A stretch of DNA of 64,000 nucleotides, taken from positions 11,924,688 through 11,988,687 of the forward strand of contig JBANSL010000013.1 in NCBI GenBank assembly GCA_037127255.1, given 5' to 3'. The DNA is from Persicaria tinctoria. Lineage: Eukaryota > Streptophyta > Magnoliopsida > Caryophyllales > Polygonaceae. Positions 1-8,873 of the stretch are shown piece after piece; the first letter of the stretch is position 1; each line of letters opens with the position of its first letter. The notes below the pieces were generated by a model. It saw only the letters and a list, made by a program, of their open reading frames with translations. It was not told the origin of the DNA and made no database searches. The translations under genes and the position numbers were made by a program.

Positions 1-1032
1 ATTCTGCACGATGCTTTTCCATTTCATGCTGGATATGAGGCGCACTCTGTTCCCGACGATCCTCTGTTCCAATATGTTGTTGACGATGATAACGAGAAAT
101 ATAATAGGCTTGTAGAGGTAGCAAACATGCCATTGTATGAGGACAGCAATATGACTGTTCTGGATGCCTGTCTGGATGCAATGCAGATGAAGTCAGAGTT
201 TGGGTGGACAGATAGGAGCATGGACGCCATGTGCGCACACATTGCTCGCATGTTGCCGAAAGGACATAAACATCCAACTGATGGAGCGAAGATGAAGAGT
301 GTGATTAGGGACCTTGCATTTGGGTACGAGCTGATCGACGCTTGTGAGTATAACTGTGTGTTATTTCGCAAACAATACACAGATCTCGAAGCGTACCCCA
401 AGTGCAACACACCTAGGTGGTATACTAGGGAGGGTACGAAAGGCAAGGTTCCTAGGAAGGTTCTCCGGTACTTTCCCTTAACCCCTAGACTGAAGAGATT
501 GTTCATGGAGCCGAACATTGCAAAGGCTATGCGATGGCATGGTGAGCGGGTGAGAGATGCAGAATGGTTGAAACACCCATCAGATGGTGAGGCATGGAAA
601 GAATTCAATAAAACCTACCAGCATTTCTCTGAAGACGTGAGGAATGTGAGACTTGCACTTGCAACCGATGGATTCAATCCATTTGGGAATCAGTCAACCC
701 TCCATAGCACATGGCCTGTCATAGTCATGCCATACAACTTGCCTCCGTCAATGTGCATGAAAAATGAACTCAACATGTTAGTGTTGTTGATTCCGGGACC
801 AAAGTCTCCAGAAAAGTGTCTTAGTGTGTTCATGCAGCCGTTGATCGATGAGCTTCGGCACTTATGGGGGACTGGAGTATATACTGTTGATCGATACTCA
901 AGGTCCACTTTCACGATGAAAGCAGCAGTGTCGTGGACTATAAGCGACTTTCCTGGCTTGGGGATGTTGGCTGGAGCTGCGACGAAGGGGTATAAAGCCT
1001 GCCCAATTTGCTTGGATGGTACTTTCTGTTAG
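1..1032 (+). pseudogene. TNP2-like transposase fragment of CACTA element
   Basis: The frame is open from base 1, so it continues to the left; ATG 127 is internal. It reads like plant TNP2 (Transposase_21 family), the enzyme that cuts CACTA elements: a DxD-bearing stretch near PFGNQST, then WPVIVMPYNLPP, then GYKACPIC near the end. The frame stops at 1030-1032. A good splice donor at 1019 (GGATG|GTACTT) and an acceptor at 1179-1180 suggest that 1019-1180 is an intron. The rest of TNP2, normally several hundred more residues, is absent. I infer a deletion fusing the front of TNP2 to the downstream transposase gene. Probably no complete transposase is made. Confidence 0.82.
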
Positions 1033-1180
1033 TGTTAGTATAAATTCATTTTACTTATAAATTCCTTTTAGTGTTATTATAAATTCCCTTCATTATTTCT
1101 TTGGTTTTACATATAAATTCTTTATAATTATTTCTTTGGTTTTACTTACATATATTTTTTGTGCATACATGAACTTGTAG

Positions 1181-1906
1181 GCCAAATTGAAAGGTCGTCT
1201 TCATGAATTCCTCACTGTTGGAGAAGGAGCAGAAGACCCAAGCCAAATACCACTCCTCTCTGTCGAAGAACAAACGCGGATCATCTTGGAATGCCTTGGG
1301 GAAAGACGAGGAACAGAAGTTCGAGGTATAGCTCAATCCCACTGATTTTATTTTTGTTTTACAATTTTTAGAAGTTCATAACAAGATTTTACTTGTTATA
1401 ATTCAATCCCACTGATTTTACTTATAGTTCATAACAAGATTTTATACCAAGAATGGGTGCAGCGGGAGATTTTACTTATAATTCAATCCCACTGATTTTA
1501 CTTATGTTACTTGTTATAATTTTCAGAGGTATAGCTCTTATTACGTTTTCAATCTTTTTTTAAAGGAATGGGTGCAGATGGAGAGCGGCTTGCAAAGAAA
1601 CGAGGGGGCCCATGGACAGCAAGGGCTGCAGAGAGGGACAAGGAGCTGGAGGAGGCGAAGGCTGAAATTGCAAGGTTGAGTGAGAAAGCCACCCAAGCCG
1701 AGAGCAAGAATGAGCAGCTGAAGGAGCGTATGGCCAGTATCGAGAGGGTCATGATGGGCTTCTTAGGTGGTCAGTCCAACTCACAGCCATCCGTCACCTA
1801 TGTGGTGTGTCCTCAGGCTGTCCCTTCAGCCGCAGCTTCTCCTCAGCCCTCCAACAATTCAGGTGCTCTTCCAACAGACTCTCAGCCCTCCCCCCAGCCA
1901 AAATAG
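1181..1906 (+). pseudogene. TNPA/Transposase_24-like exons of CACTA element
   Basis: Two exon-like pieces. 1181-1325 reads AKLKGRLHEFL... and ends in a GERRGTEVRG motif, resembling the (L)GE.SG.VRGLG signature of plant Ptta/En/Spm (Transposase_24) proteins; a GT donor follows at 1326. 1568-1906 begins MGADGERLAKKRG and carries an acidic/basic heptad-like helix (about residues 18-60, probable coiled coil) followed by a Ser/Pro/Gln-rich tail, as in the C-termini of this family. The spacer 1326-1567 holds several degenerate copies of a CAATCCCACTGATTTTA unit. The family's role is binding subterminal motifs to bring the transposon ends together. I cannot tell whether the pieces are still spliced together. 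Confidence 0.62.
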
Positions 1907-2404
1907 GTAAGGATGCCCTCCTCATATAACTAAGACTTGGGGTTTGGTTTTTTGTGAAGTTGTGTAGTGTCTAGAGAAACTTTTAGAACTTGTGTAGCGT
2001 GGAGTTGGAACTTGTAGTGTTTGGAGAAACTTTTTGTGAAGTTTTTTGTGAAGTTGTTTGGATATTCTTCACATACTTTTGGTATGTTGGACAAGCTTTA
2101 GGGTGGATTACACGGTTTTTAATTTGATGGGTTGAATTGCTTGTGATTGTGTATTGTTGTTGAGTATGTTGTTGTGTGTGTGATTGTGTGTTGTTGTTGA
2201 GTGTGTGTTGTTGAGAAAGTTTTGGTATGTTGTTTGGATGTGTTGAGTAGGTTTTGAACAGGAGCACAAAATGTGATATAAGGTACATTTCAACAGGGGG
2301 CAACTGCCCTACTAAATTTTATTTTTTTAAAATCAAAAGAATTCAGCCGACAAACCAACAATATTACATCGTCTTATTAATATATAAAAAAAATTTTAAC
2401 CCTT

Positions 2405-2884
2405 TCAGGCGACGGAATTATATAAAATTTCGTCTCCTGAACACTCCAGCTACGGACATACAACTGAGAACGCATCTTTAGACTTCACTCAGGAGAAAAA
2501 ATAATTCTATGTCCTTCTCCTGAAACTATCTAGGCGACGAACCACAAAGTAGAGGGTCATCGCCTGGATTCTTTCATAGCTATATGGACCGACTCCGGCG
2601 ACGAACTTATGAAACTTAACTCGTTGTCTGAGTCTTAATGGGTGGGCCTGGATGACCCTTGGCCTCTAACAACATCATTAGTCGACGAACACTGTTTCCG
2701 TCGCCTGAGTTAACTCCATCGACGAACATACAGATGCTCGTCGACTGAATGGTGAAGGGAGGAAAGTCACTGAACCACAACTCAGGCGACGGAAGTTCGT
2801 CGCCTGAGTTGTCAGAGGGCGAAAATCCCATTTTAGGCGAAGATCGACCTTGTTCCGTCGCCCGAAAGGCCATCTGGCGTAGTG
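2405..2884. repeat. Subterminal GGCGACG array of the CACTA element
   Basis: About a dozen copies of a motif close to GGCGACGAA or its reverse complement TTCGTCGCC, in mixed orientation, some as back-to-back pairs (for example around 2785-2810). Such arrays are the usual binding sites for the TNPA-type protein in CACTA elements. The array stops at the CACTA terminus at 2884. Confidence 0.8.
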
Positions 2885-3485
2885 GTATTATTTATATTTC
2901 AAGTTAGTATTAGTTAAGAGTATTATTAGTTGATTTGTTAGGATTTGATCTTATCCCTAATCTTTGTAATCCCTATATATAGAGTATTTCTAAAATGGTA
3001 AATATATATAAGATGGGTGTAACCAAGTTACAAAAACACGCGGACCAAACCAAGGGTTCCGTGGGAAAATACATGTGCCATATACCTCCCAAAAATCCCC
3101 AAAAAACTACTCCCAAAAAACGACCTATCAACACCCATATCCCTATACATCCAGCCCTCAAAGCTCACTAAACTATCGACTAGCTTACTAGCCTCTTCAC
3201 CCAAAGTTTTTCCCTCCTAGACTTGCATTTGCACTTGATGGAGATCCTATTCCTGCATGCCTTTATAATCTCCGGTGCACATTCCGCGGGCCTGCATTGC
3301 TCTCCCATGAAAATCACCCTGTTCCGAGCCCTCCAAGTAATGTAGACAAGAGCACCCAACACTAGCAACTTGCCCTGAAACATCGCTCCTTTTCTGATCT
3401 CTTTTGGCTCTCTTTCAAACCACTGCAGCCACTCCTGGAGGGTATAGAGTATTTCATTATTGAGATAATTGTGGTTTTCCACCAA
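2885..3485 (-). mobile_element. LINE 3'-end fragment (probable)
   Basis: On the minus strand 3485-3180 reads a 101-residue frame with W.AR.RVIF (YITWRARNRVIF), the pattern downstream of the zinc-binding reverse-transcriptase tail (zf-RVT) in plant L1 elements. About 300 bases of non-coding sequence follow (3179-2885), like a LINE 3' untranslated region. It abuts the CACTA end exactly. The reverse-transcriptase core is missing, so this is a truncated relic. Alternative: part of a copia LTR, since TATATATAG lies at about 2974-2983. Confidence 0.42.
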
Positions 3486-4638
3486 TACATTTCTCTATTA
3501 TGTACACGTGCGCGGTGCGCCCATGTGCTAATAGCCTACTACATAGCTCATGCGTTAATAACCTACTACATAACCCGAGCGGGGTTCTATCTTAAAACCA
3601 ATTGACTTTAAGATGAGCAACCCACTAGCCTATGTACTAAAATTTCTTTGTTCATATTATAAATGTTGGATCTTTGACTCTTCACGTTCTCCCAACTCAA
3701 CTTCCTCTATTGTCATTATGTAAAGCCGCAACCAACTACTAGATGAATCAGTGATCGAGTCCTGCTAGGAGCAAGTGCACCAAAACTTTATTTGTATCAT
3801 CTTTTTTTCTGGCAAAAGATGCATAAGTTGGAGATATTAAACTTAAACCAAGGCTTTCTTTTGATTCAGTCAAAAATCCTATCAGCAATGTAGTTGTTAA
3901 TTACTGAGCGACTGAAGAAAGACAAGTCTCCGTTGACTTGTGAATTACTGCGCAACTGGACTACTAGAGTATGAAACTTGTCAATATAAATGGCATTATT
4001 ATATACATAAGATATGATTGTGTTTTCAGATCAAAATGGAAGAAATTAAGGCAAGTCTCCGTTGACTGTTGAAAGTCAGGATAACAAATGATTCATCATC
4101 TTTTTCATCATTTAATTTAGGAAAAATCTAAAAATTATTAGAATGATTAATTTTGTTTCTCCAAAAATACGATTTTCATCTCTCTTACATTTCTTCTTCA
4201 ATACTCTGTATCTTTGTAAGCTACATGAATTTCTCTAATACTACGTATAATATTGTCATAAATTAAAAATACGATGCAACTGAATTTTTTAGTATATTAT
4301 TTAATTAATGACTATATAAAAATATATCTACTGATATTAAGTTTATCTAGATAGATTAATTGGAACCAGGAAATTTTTCAAATGGTATAATAATATTTAA
4401 ATTTGATTAATATTTTCTAAAAATATATACATATTTAACAAAATTGGGTAAAATCGTATCTTAAACATAGGTTGCTAGACAAAATAAATGGCTCAATGGA
4501 CCTAAATTGAAATAAAAAAAATTAAAACATATTTCAAAATAGTCAATATATTATAGTCAAATTTTTTAATTTGAATATAATACTACACAAAATAAATGGC
4601 TCAATGGACCTATATTGAAATAAAAAAAATTAAAACAA
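3486..4638. other. AT-rich spacer with cluster-type repeats
   Basis: No convincing gene. 3890-4080 contains phrases shared with the 3' flank of RLP2 (AAGACAAGTCTCCGTTGACTT and GCGCAACTGGA, compare 24998-25035). This indicates a decayed duplicate of an RLP flank. The rest is AT-rich sequence with short direct repeats (4478-4515 and 4580-4640 share a phrase around AAATGGCTCAATGGACCTA). Confidence 0.5.
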
Positions 4639-5649
4639 TTATTTAAAGGGAAAACTAATTAAAATACCCCCACCTTTGGGGGTATAGTAAAAATACATCC
4701 TTAATTTTCAAATGTAATAAAAATATCCCGACCTTTGAGAGTAATGGTAATATATTTCCCTGTGTTTTCTCACGGGTCAAAAATACCGACAAGACAGCCT
4801 ACGTGGATTTTTTTTTACAAGACAACATACGTGGAAGCCTTTTTTTTTTACAAATTAGCACTAAAATTGAGTTTTCTTGATTGATTTTCTTAGGAAAAAA
4901 AAGTAAAACAATAACAAATTAAACTCGAAAAACGAAATTGATTCAACCAAGCAACTAATCCGGTCAAAATTGTCTCAAATTAACACAACACGACTATTCC
5001 TAACATCAACCCGACAACAAAACTAAACCAACAACAATAACAACAACGAAGAGGGGGCAAAAAAACATACCCACCCAAGTCCGTGAACGAATCAAAGGGG
5101 AAGAAGATGTGAGAGAGACATCTCAAGATAGTCGATCACGAGGGAGGAAGTCTGGCATTGAAGAGGAACCATGAGCTATCTGGAACACCTTGAAGACAAT
5201 TCAAGAGGCGACCATGGTCCACGGAAGAAGATATGAGGGAGGAAAAGGCGTTGGGTATGAACCCGGTTCAACTCTTTATTTTTTTTCCTAAGGATACTGT
5301 TCAAGAAAACCTTTGTAAAAAATCCGCGTAGGCTGCCTTGTCAGCATTTTTGACTCGTGAAAAAACTTGTGGTAATATATTACCCCCTCAAAGGTCGGGA
5401 TATTTTTATTACATTTGAAAGTTGAGAATATATTTTTACCATGCCCCCAATTAAAGGTGGTTAAATTTGGTGAATATCCATTTTTCATGTCAAAATTAAG
5501 TAAATGTCCACTTTTTTTCATAATTAAGTAAATGTTCCTTTTTTTCAAAAATACCCCTCCTTCCCCATCCATAACCATTCCTCCTTCCCCTTTGACCATT
5601 TTTAATTTTAACATTTACTAGTCAACATTGACCAATCCGGTCAACGCCT

Positions 5650-6310
5650 GCATTTGGTGACAATTTTTTGGTGACAGTTGAGTATATTTTTCTGGTGACA
5701 ATTAATTGCGGCAATTATTTTGGTGACAATTGATTTTTTGTGACATTTTATTTTTTCCGGTGACAGTTAGGGAAAAATCTTTTCTAGTGACAATTGATTT
5801 TCTTTTTTTCTTGTGATAATTGTTGGTGACAAAAAAATTTGGGTGACAATTGATTTTCTTCCAGTGACAGTTGCCAATAACACTTTTCCTCGGTGACAAA
5901 TGGTTTTTTTTTTGCTAATAAATGATTTTCCTGATGACAATTGTTGGTGACAACTATTAATGATGAGGTTGATGACAATATATTGTCACCATGATATTGT
6001 AACCTTAAAAAAATTGCCGCCATAACATTATACATCACCAAGACATTGTCACCAACTACAAAACACTGTTTCATATTGCTTAATCAACCGTATTGTCACC
6101 AACTTATAAAAAACATTGTCACCAACCTCTTTTCAATAATCTATTGACACCAATAATAAAACAGTGTAGCCAACCTATTTTCATCAAGCTTTGGTCAATA
6201 ATCTATTGTCACCAATCACAAAACTTTGTCACCAATCTAATGTCAACCGCCTATTTTTAGAATTTAATTGTCACCAACGACAAAACAATGTCACTAACCA
6301 ATTGTCACCA
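5650..6310. repeat. Head-to-head GTGACAAT motif array (foldback)
   Basis: From about 5650 to 5960 the motif GGTGACAATTG recurs on the plus strand at roughly 15-40 base intervals. At about 5970 (GATGACAATATATTGTCACC) it flips, and the reverse complement ATTGTCACCAA recurs to about 6310 and again from 7040 to 7530. Single strands could fold into a large imperfect hairpin. It lies wholly inside the inner Mutator-like element. Confidence 0.75.
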
Positions 6311-6392
6311 ACTACAAAGCACTTTCATCAAACTAAAATCTTTACAATACTAATGTTATCACATTTGTCATCTAATATTAAGACATTTTTTG

Positions 6393-6680
6393 TTACAAAA
6401 CTAAAACCCTAGAACAAGGGGATCATAGACCCAAGAGGGGCTAAACCTGAGCAGACGAAAATTTGATGTACAGTACAATTTAGGGTTTAGGGTTTAGGGC
6501 CAAGGCCCTAAACCCTAAATCCTTAACCCTAAACCCTAAAATGTGTGTACATTACCAATGTTATCAGATTTTTCATATAATATTAATGCATTTTTGTTAC
6601 GAAACTAAAACCCTAGAACTAGGGGAGCATACACCCTAGAGGGGCTAAACTTGAGAAAACGAATAATTCGATGTATAATA
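6393..6680 (+). repeat. Direct repeat of about 80 bp at 206-bp offset
   Basis: 6393-6470 and 6599-6680 share a block beginning AAACTAAAACCCTAGAAC and continuing through GAGGGGCTAAAC, with scattered differences. Both contain CCCTA words. They flank the telomere-type inverted repeat, so this part of the element grew by local duplication. Confidence 0.6.
6479..6540. repeat. Inverted plant-telomere-type repeat
   Basis: Three TTTAGGG-type units read toward a short centre (CCAAGG, about 6500-6505) and are followed by four CCCTAAA-type units in the opposite sense, one degenerate. TTTAGGG is the standard plant telomere unit. This is a short interstitial, head-to-head tract inside the inner Mutator-like element, not a telomere. 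Confidence 0.8.
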
Positions 6681-7035
6681 CTATAATGGCATCACATTTG
6701 TCATCTAATATTAACGCATTTTGTTACAATAATAATCCTAAATAGATGAAATTTGATGTACAATTTAACTTTGTAATACTAAATTGTCAGACTACATCAA
6801 CTTGCAAAAATATCAAAACAAAGGGGAACAATTGAGACATTCATACTTAACATCCAAAATAGCAAGACCCTCTATAGCCATCTTCTCTCTATACGCATCC
6901 ATATACTTGTCTGAAATAGCTTCAATATCACCATGGAATGCAAGACCCTCGATATATTTGATGGTATACATACCACAACTTCCACTACAATTGAACAGAA
7001 GGATAATGAAAATTACATTATAGGTAAATGAGATA

Positions 7036-7475
7036 TAATTCCATTTGTCACCAAAACAGAATATATAACTCTACCAATTGTCACCAATCTAAAAAAAACA
7101 ACAAAATAACAACATAAATTCCATTTGTCACCAAAACATAATATATAACTCTACCAATTGTCACCAATCTAAAAATAACAACATAAATTCCATTTGTCAC
7201 CAAAACAGAATATATAACTCTACCAATTGTCACTAATCTAAAAATAACAACAAAATAACAACATAAATTCCATTTGTCACCAAAACAGAATATATAACTC
7301 TACCAATTGTCACCAATCTAAAAATAACAACATAAATTTCATTTGTCACCAAAACAGAATATATAACTCTACCAATTGTCACTAATTTAAAAATAACAAC
7401 ATAAATTCCATTTGTCATCAAAACATAATATATAACTCTACCAATTGTCACCAATCTAAAAAAAACAACAAAATA
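7036..7475 (+). repeat. Six-copy tandem repeat, period about 67-81 bp
   Basis: Six copies of a unit containing TTCCATTTGTCACCAAAACA and ATATAACTCTACCAATTGTC. Period lengths alternate because of an optional ACAAAATAAC insertion. Long open frames across it are only a consequence of the repeat and are not genes. Confidence 0.85.
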
Positions 7476-7559
7476 ACAATTTCATCACCCTATTGTCATC
7501 AATCTCTTGTAAGTAATATATTGTCACCAAAACCATGTAATCACAAAAATACTATCATA

Positions 7560-7702
7560 ATCAATGGAGTCTTTCGTTTCGGCCTCAATGGAGTCTTTCG
7601 CTTCCGCCTCAATGGAGTCTTTCCATGTCTATTTCTCGATTTCAAAACGGAATTCTATCCGAACTTCATAATCAATGGAGTCTTTCGTTTCGGCCTCAAT
7701 GT
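7560..7702 (+). repeat. Four copies of a 27-bp unit
   Basis: The unit AATGGAGTCTTTCGTTTCGG with CCTC occurs three times in a row (7563, 7589, 7612, the third degenerate) and once more at about 7674. It is internal to the inner Mutator-like element. Confidence 0.75.
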
Positions 7703-7972
7703 CAAATCCTATCCAATTTGTCATTCAATCAGACCAAATTTAAATGGCAAAACAAGCAAGTGAATCCATCTCAAATTTGAAGCAAGCACATCATCACAAA
7801 AAGAAATTAGGAAGCCAAAAACATTCATATTCATAGCTCTGATTCGGAGATCGATTAATCCACATCCGTAAACAAACAACAAAATCGTATAAACATAAAT
7901 TCCGAGGGAGATAGAGAGAGAGGACCTGTCACAGATCTGTTGCTGATCGACCATGGAGGCCATAGGGGAATC

Positions 7973-8092
7973 AACCTTAACTGTGTAGCCTTTGAGCATA
8001 AGCTTCCGAACGACGATCTGACCGATTTGGCTGGTGGCTCCGACGACAAGCACGGTGGTGTTTTGAGCGCCGAGGATGACGAATTCGCACAT
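7973..8092 (-). pseudogene. Captured fragment of HCF173-like plastid Rossmann-fold protein
   Basis: Minus-strand codons from 8092 down to 7973 encode 40 residues containing NTTVLVVGATSQIG followed by IVVRKLMLKGYTVKV. VVGATxxIG is an NAD(P)-binding glycine-type loop, and VRKLML(R)GY(T)VK is characteristic, from my knowledge of the family, of HCF173, a plastid factor for psbA mRNA translation. Homology stops after TVKV; other sequence with a splice-donor-like CAG|GTCC follows near 7930. The frame continues without a plausible start or end. I infer an exon fragment captured by the inner Mutator-like element and not functional. Other atypical short-chain-dehydrogenase-like plastid proteins are possible sources. 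Confidence 0.6.
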
Positions 8093-8350
8093 GGGATGGA
8101 GCGCCTTCCCCTTGCCTGATGAGGAGCGTGAGGAAGGAGAAACGGAAAGCGGCCTCCAAATAGGTGACAGAGATGTGAGAAGTAGGTTAAATCAAAAGAG
8201 GGGTAGTTCGGGTATTAGGATAAAATTATGGACACTTACTTAATTGGCAAATAAAAATGGACATTAACTTAATTACAAATCCTAAATGGATATTCTACCA
8301 AATTTTTCCATTAAAGGTAGGGTATTTTAATTAGTTTTCCCTTATTTAAA

Positions 8351-8873
8351 ATATATTAGTAGTTTAAATTGTATAGAATCATAATAAAAAAATTCGTGGA
8401 TTATTAATTATTTTTAAAGATAAAACAAAAATTACCAAGTCAAATCTAAACATATAGTTAATTAACATATTAATTAGGAACGCATCGATTTGAATTTATC
8501 CATAAAAAGCAAAATGCAACTCAAAATCTAATAAAAGGAAATCCAAACAATTCAAAATCTAATAAAAGAAAGTGCAAAAACTTCTTTTTTAGTATTATTA
8601 AAGAAAGATTATTTTTAATGGATTCTTATCGAAAATGATTCTCTAGATGGTCGCTCACTTTGTCTTCGATGTTCGATGTTGGGCCGGCACTAGCTGGTGG
8701 TATTATTTTTAATTTGTGGTACTGCTGCCTCATCATTCAACAATTGATAATTAAGCTCAACATATTTATATTTGATTAAAGATCAGATAGCATCCACATT
8801 CCCCATTCTTGAATAAGCCATCTTGAATAAGCCATCTGCTCTTCAAATTCATCAACTACTCAAAACAATTAAT
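8351..8873. other. Upstream region of RLP1
   Basis: AT-rich. The last about 130 bases (8745-8873) match the sequence upstream of RLP2 (about 21725-21836), including ATAATTAAGCTCA and CTGCTCTTCAAATTCATCAA, so the duplication included the proximal promoter and 5' leader. RLP1 has an extra tandem TTGAATAAGCCATC (8811-8835). No defined regulatory site can be named. Confidence 0.55.

Larger units (their letters stand above)
1..2884 (+). mobile_element. CACTA (En/Spm) DNA transposon, right-hand part; left end outside window
   Basis: Seen: a TNP2-type transposase frame open at base 1, a second transposase-like exon pair, an array of short GGCGACGAA-type subterminal motifs in both orientations, and a right end reading ...GGCGTAGTG, whose reverse complement begins CACTACGCC. 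The terminal CACTA inverted repeat therefore ends at 2884. The 3-bp target duplication would be GTA at 2885-2887, but its left partner is outside the window. Inference: the TNP2 part is cut short and lies directly next to the second gene, so this is probably an internally deleted, non-autonomous derivative. The superfamily assignment is secure; the family name is unknown. Confidence 0.88.
5459..8309. mobile_element. Inner Mutator-like element (Pack-MULE type), 9-bp TSD
   Basis: Seen: flanked by ATTAAAGGT at 5450-5458 and 8310-8318 (perfect 9 bp). Left terminus GGTTAAATTTGGTGAATATC matches the inverted right terminus GGAAAAATTTGGTAGAATAT with a few differences; the similarity runs about 80-110 bp. 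It lies inside the right TIR of the 4648-8341 element, so it is younger than that one. The 2.85-kb interior has no transposase. It holds a huge array of GTGACAAT / ATTGTCAC motifs, two tandem repeats, inverted telomere-type units and a fragment of a plastid Rossmann-fold gene. This is the pattern of a gene-capturing, non-autonomous Mutator element. Confidence 0.85.
4648..8341. mobile_element. Mutator-like element (outer), 9-bp TSD
   Basis: Seen: left end GGGAAAACTAATTAAAATAC at 4648 and its reverse complement ending at 8341. Both are flanked by TTATTTAAA (4639-4647 and 8342-8350), a perfect 9-bp duplication. The TIRs are long: left about 4648-4818; right about 5311-5449 plus 8319-8341, the right one split by a later insertion. 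Nine-base duplications with long TIRs starting GGGAAA are typical of Mutator-like elements. The private interior (about 4820-5310) has no recognisable coding sequence, so the element is non-autonomous. Without the insertion it would be about 0.8 kb. Confidence 0.85.

Noticed and set aside
2108..2303. Minus-strand frames rich in Thr/Gln/His/Asn
   Set aside because: Produced by a TTGTTGTTGAG/TGTGTG low-complexity stretch in the CACTA element.
7233..7454. Repetitive 73-codon frame VTIGRVIYSVLVTN
   Set aside because: Direct translation of the six-copy tandem repeat; not a protein gene.
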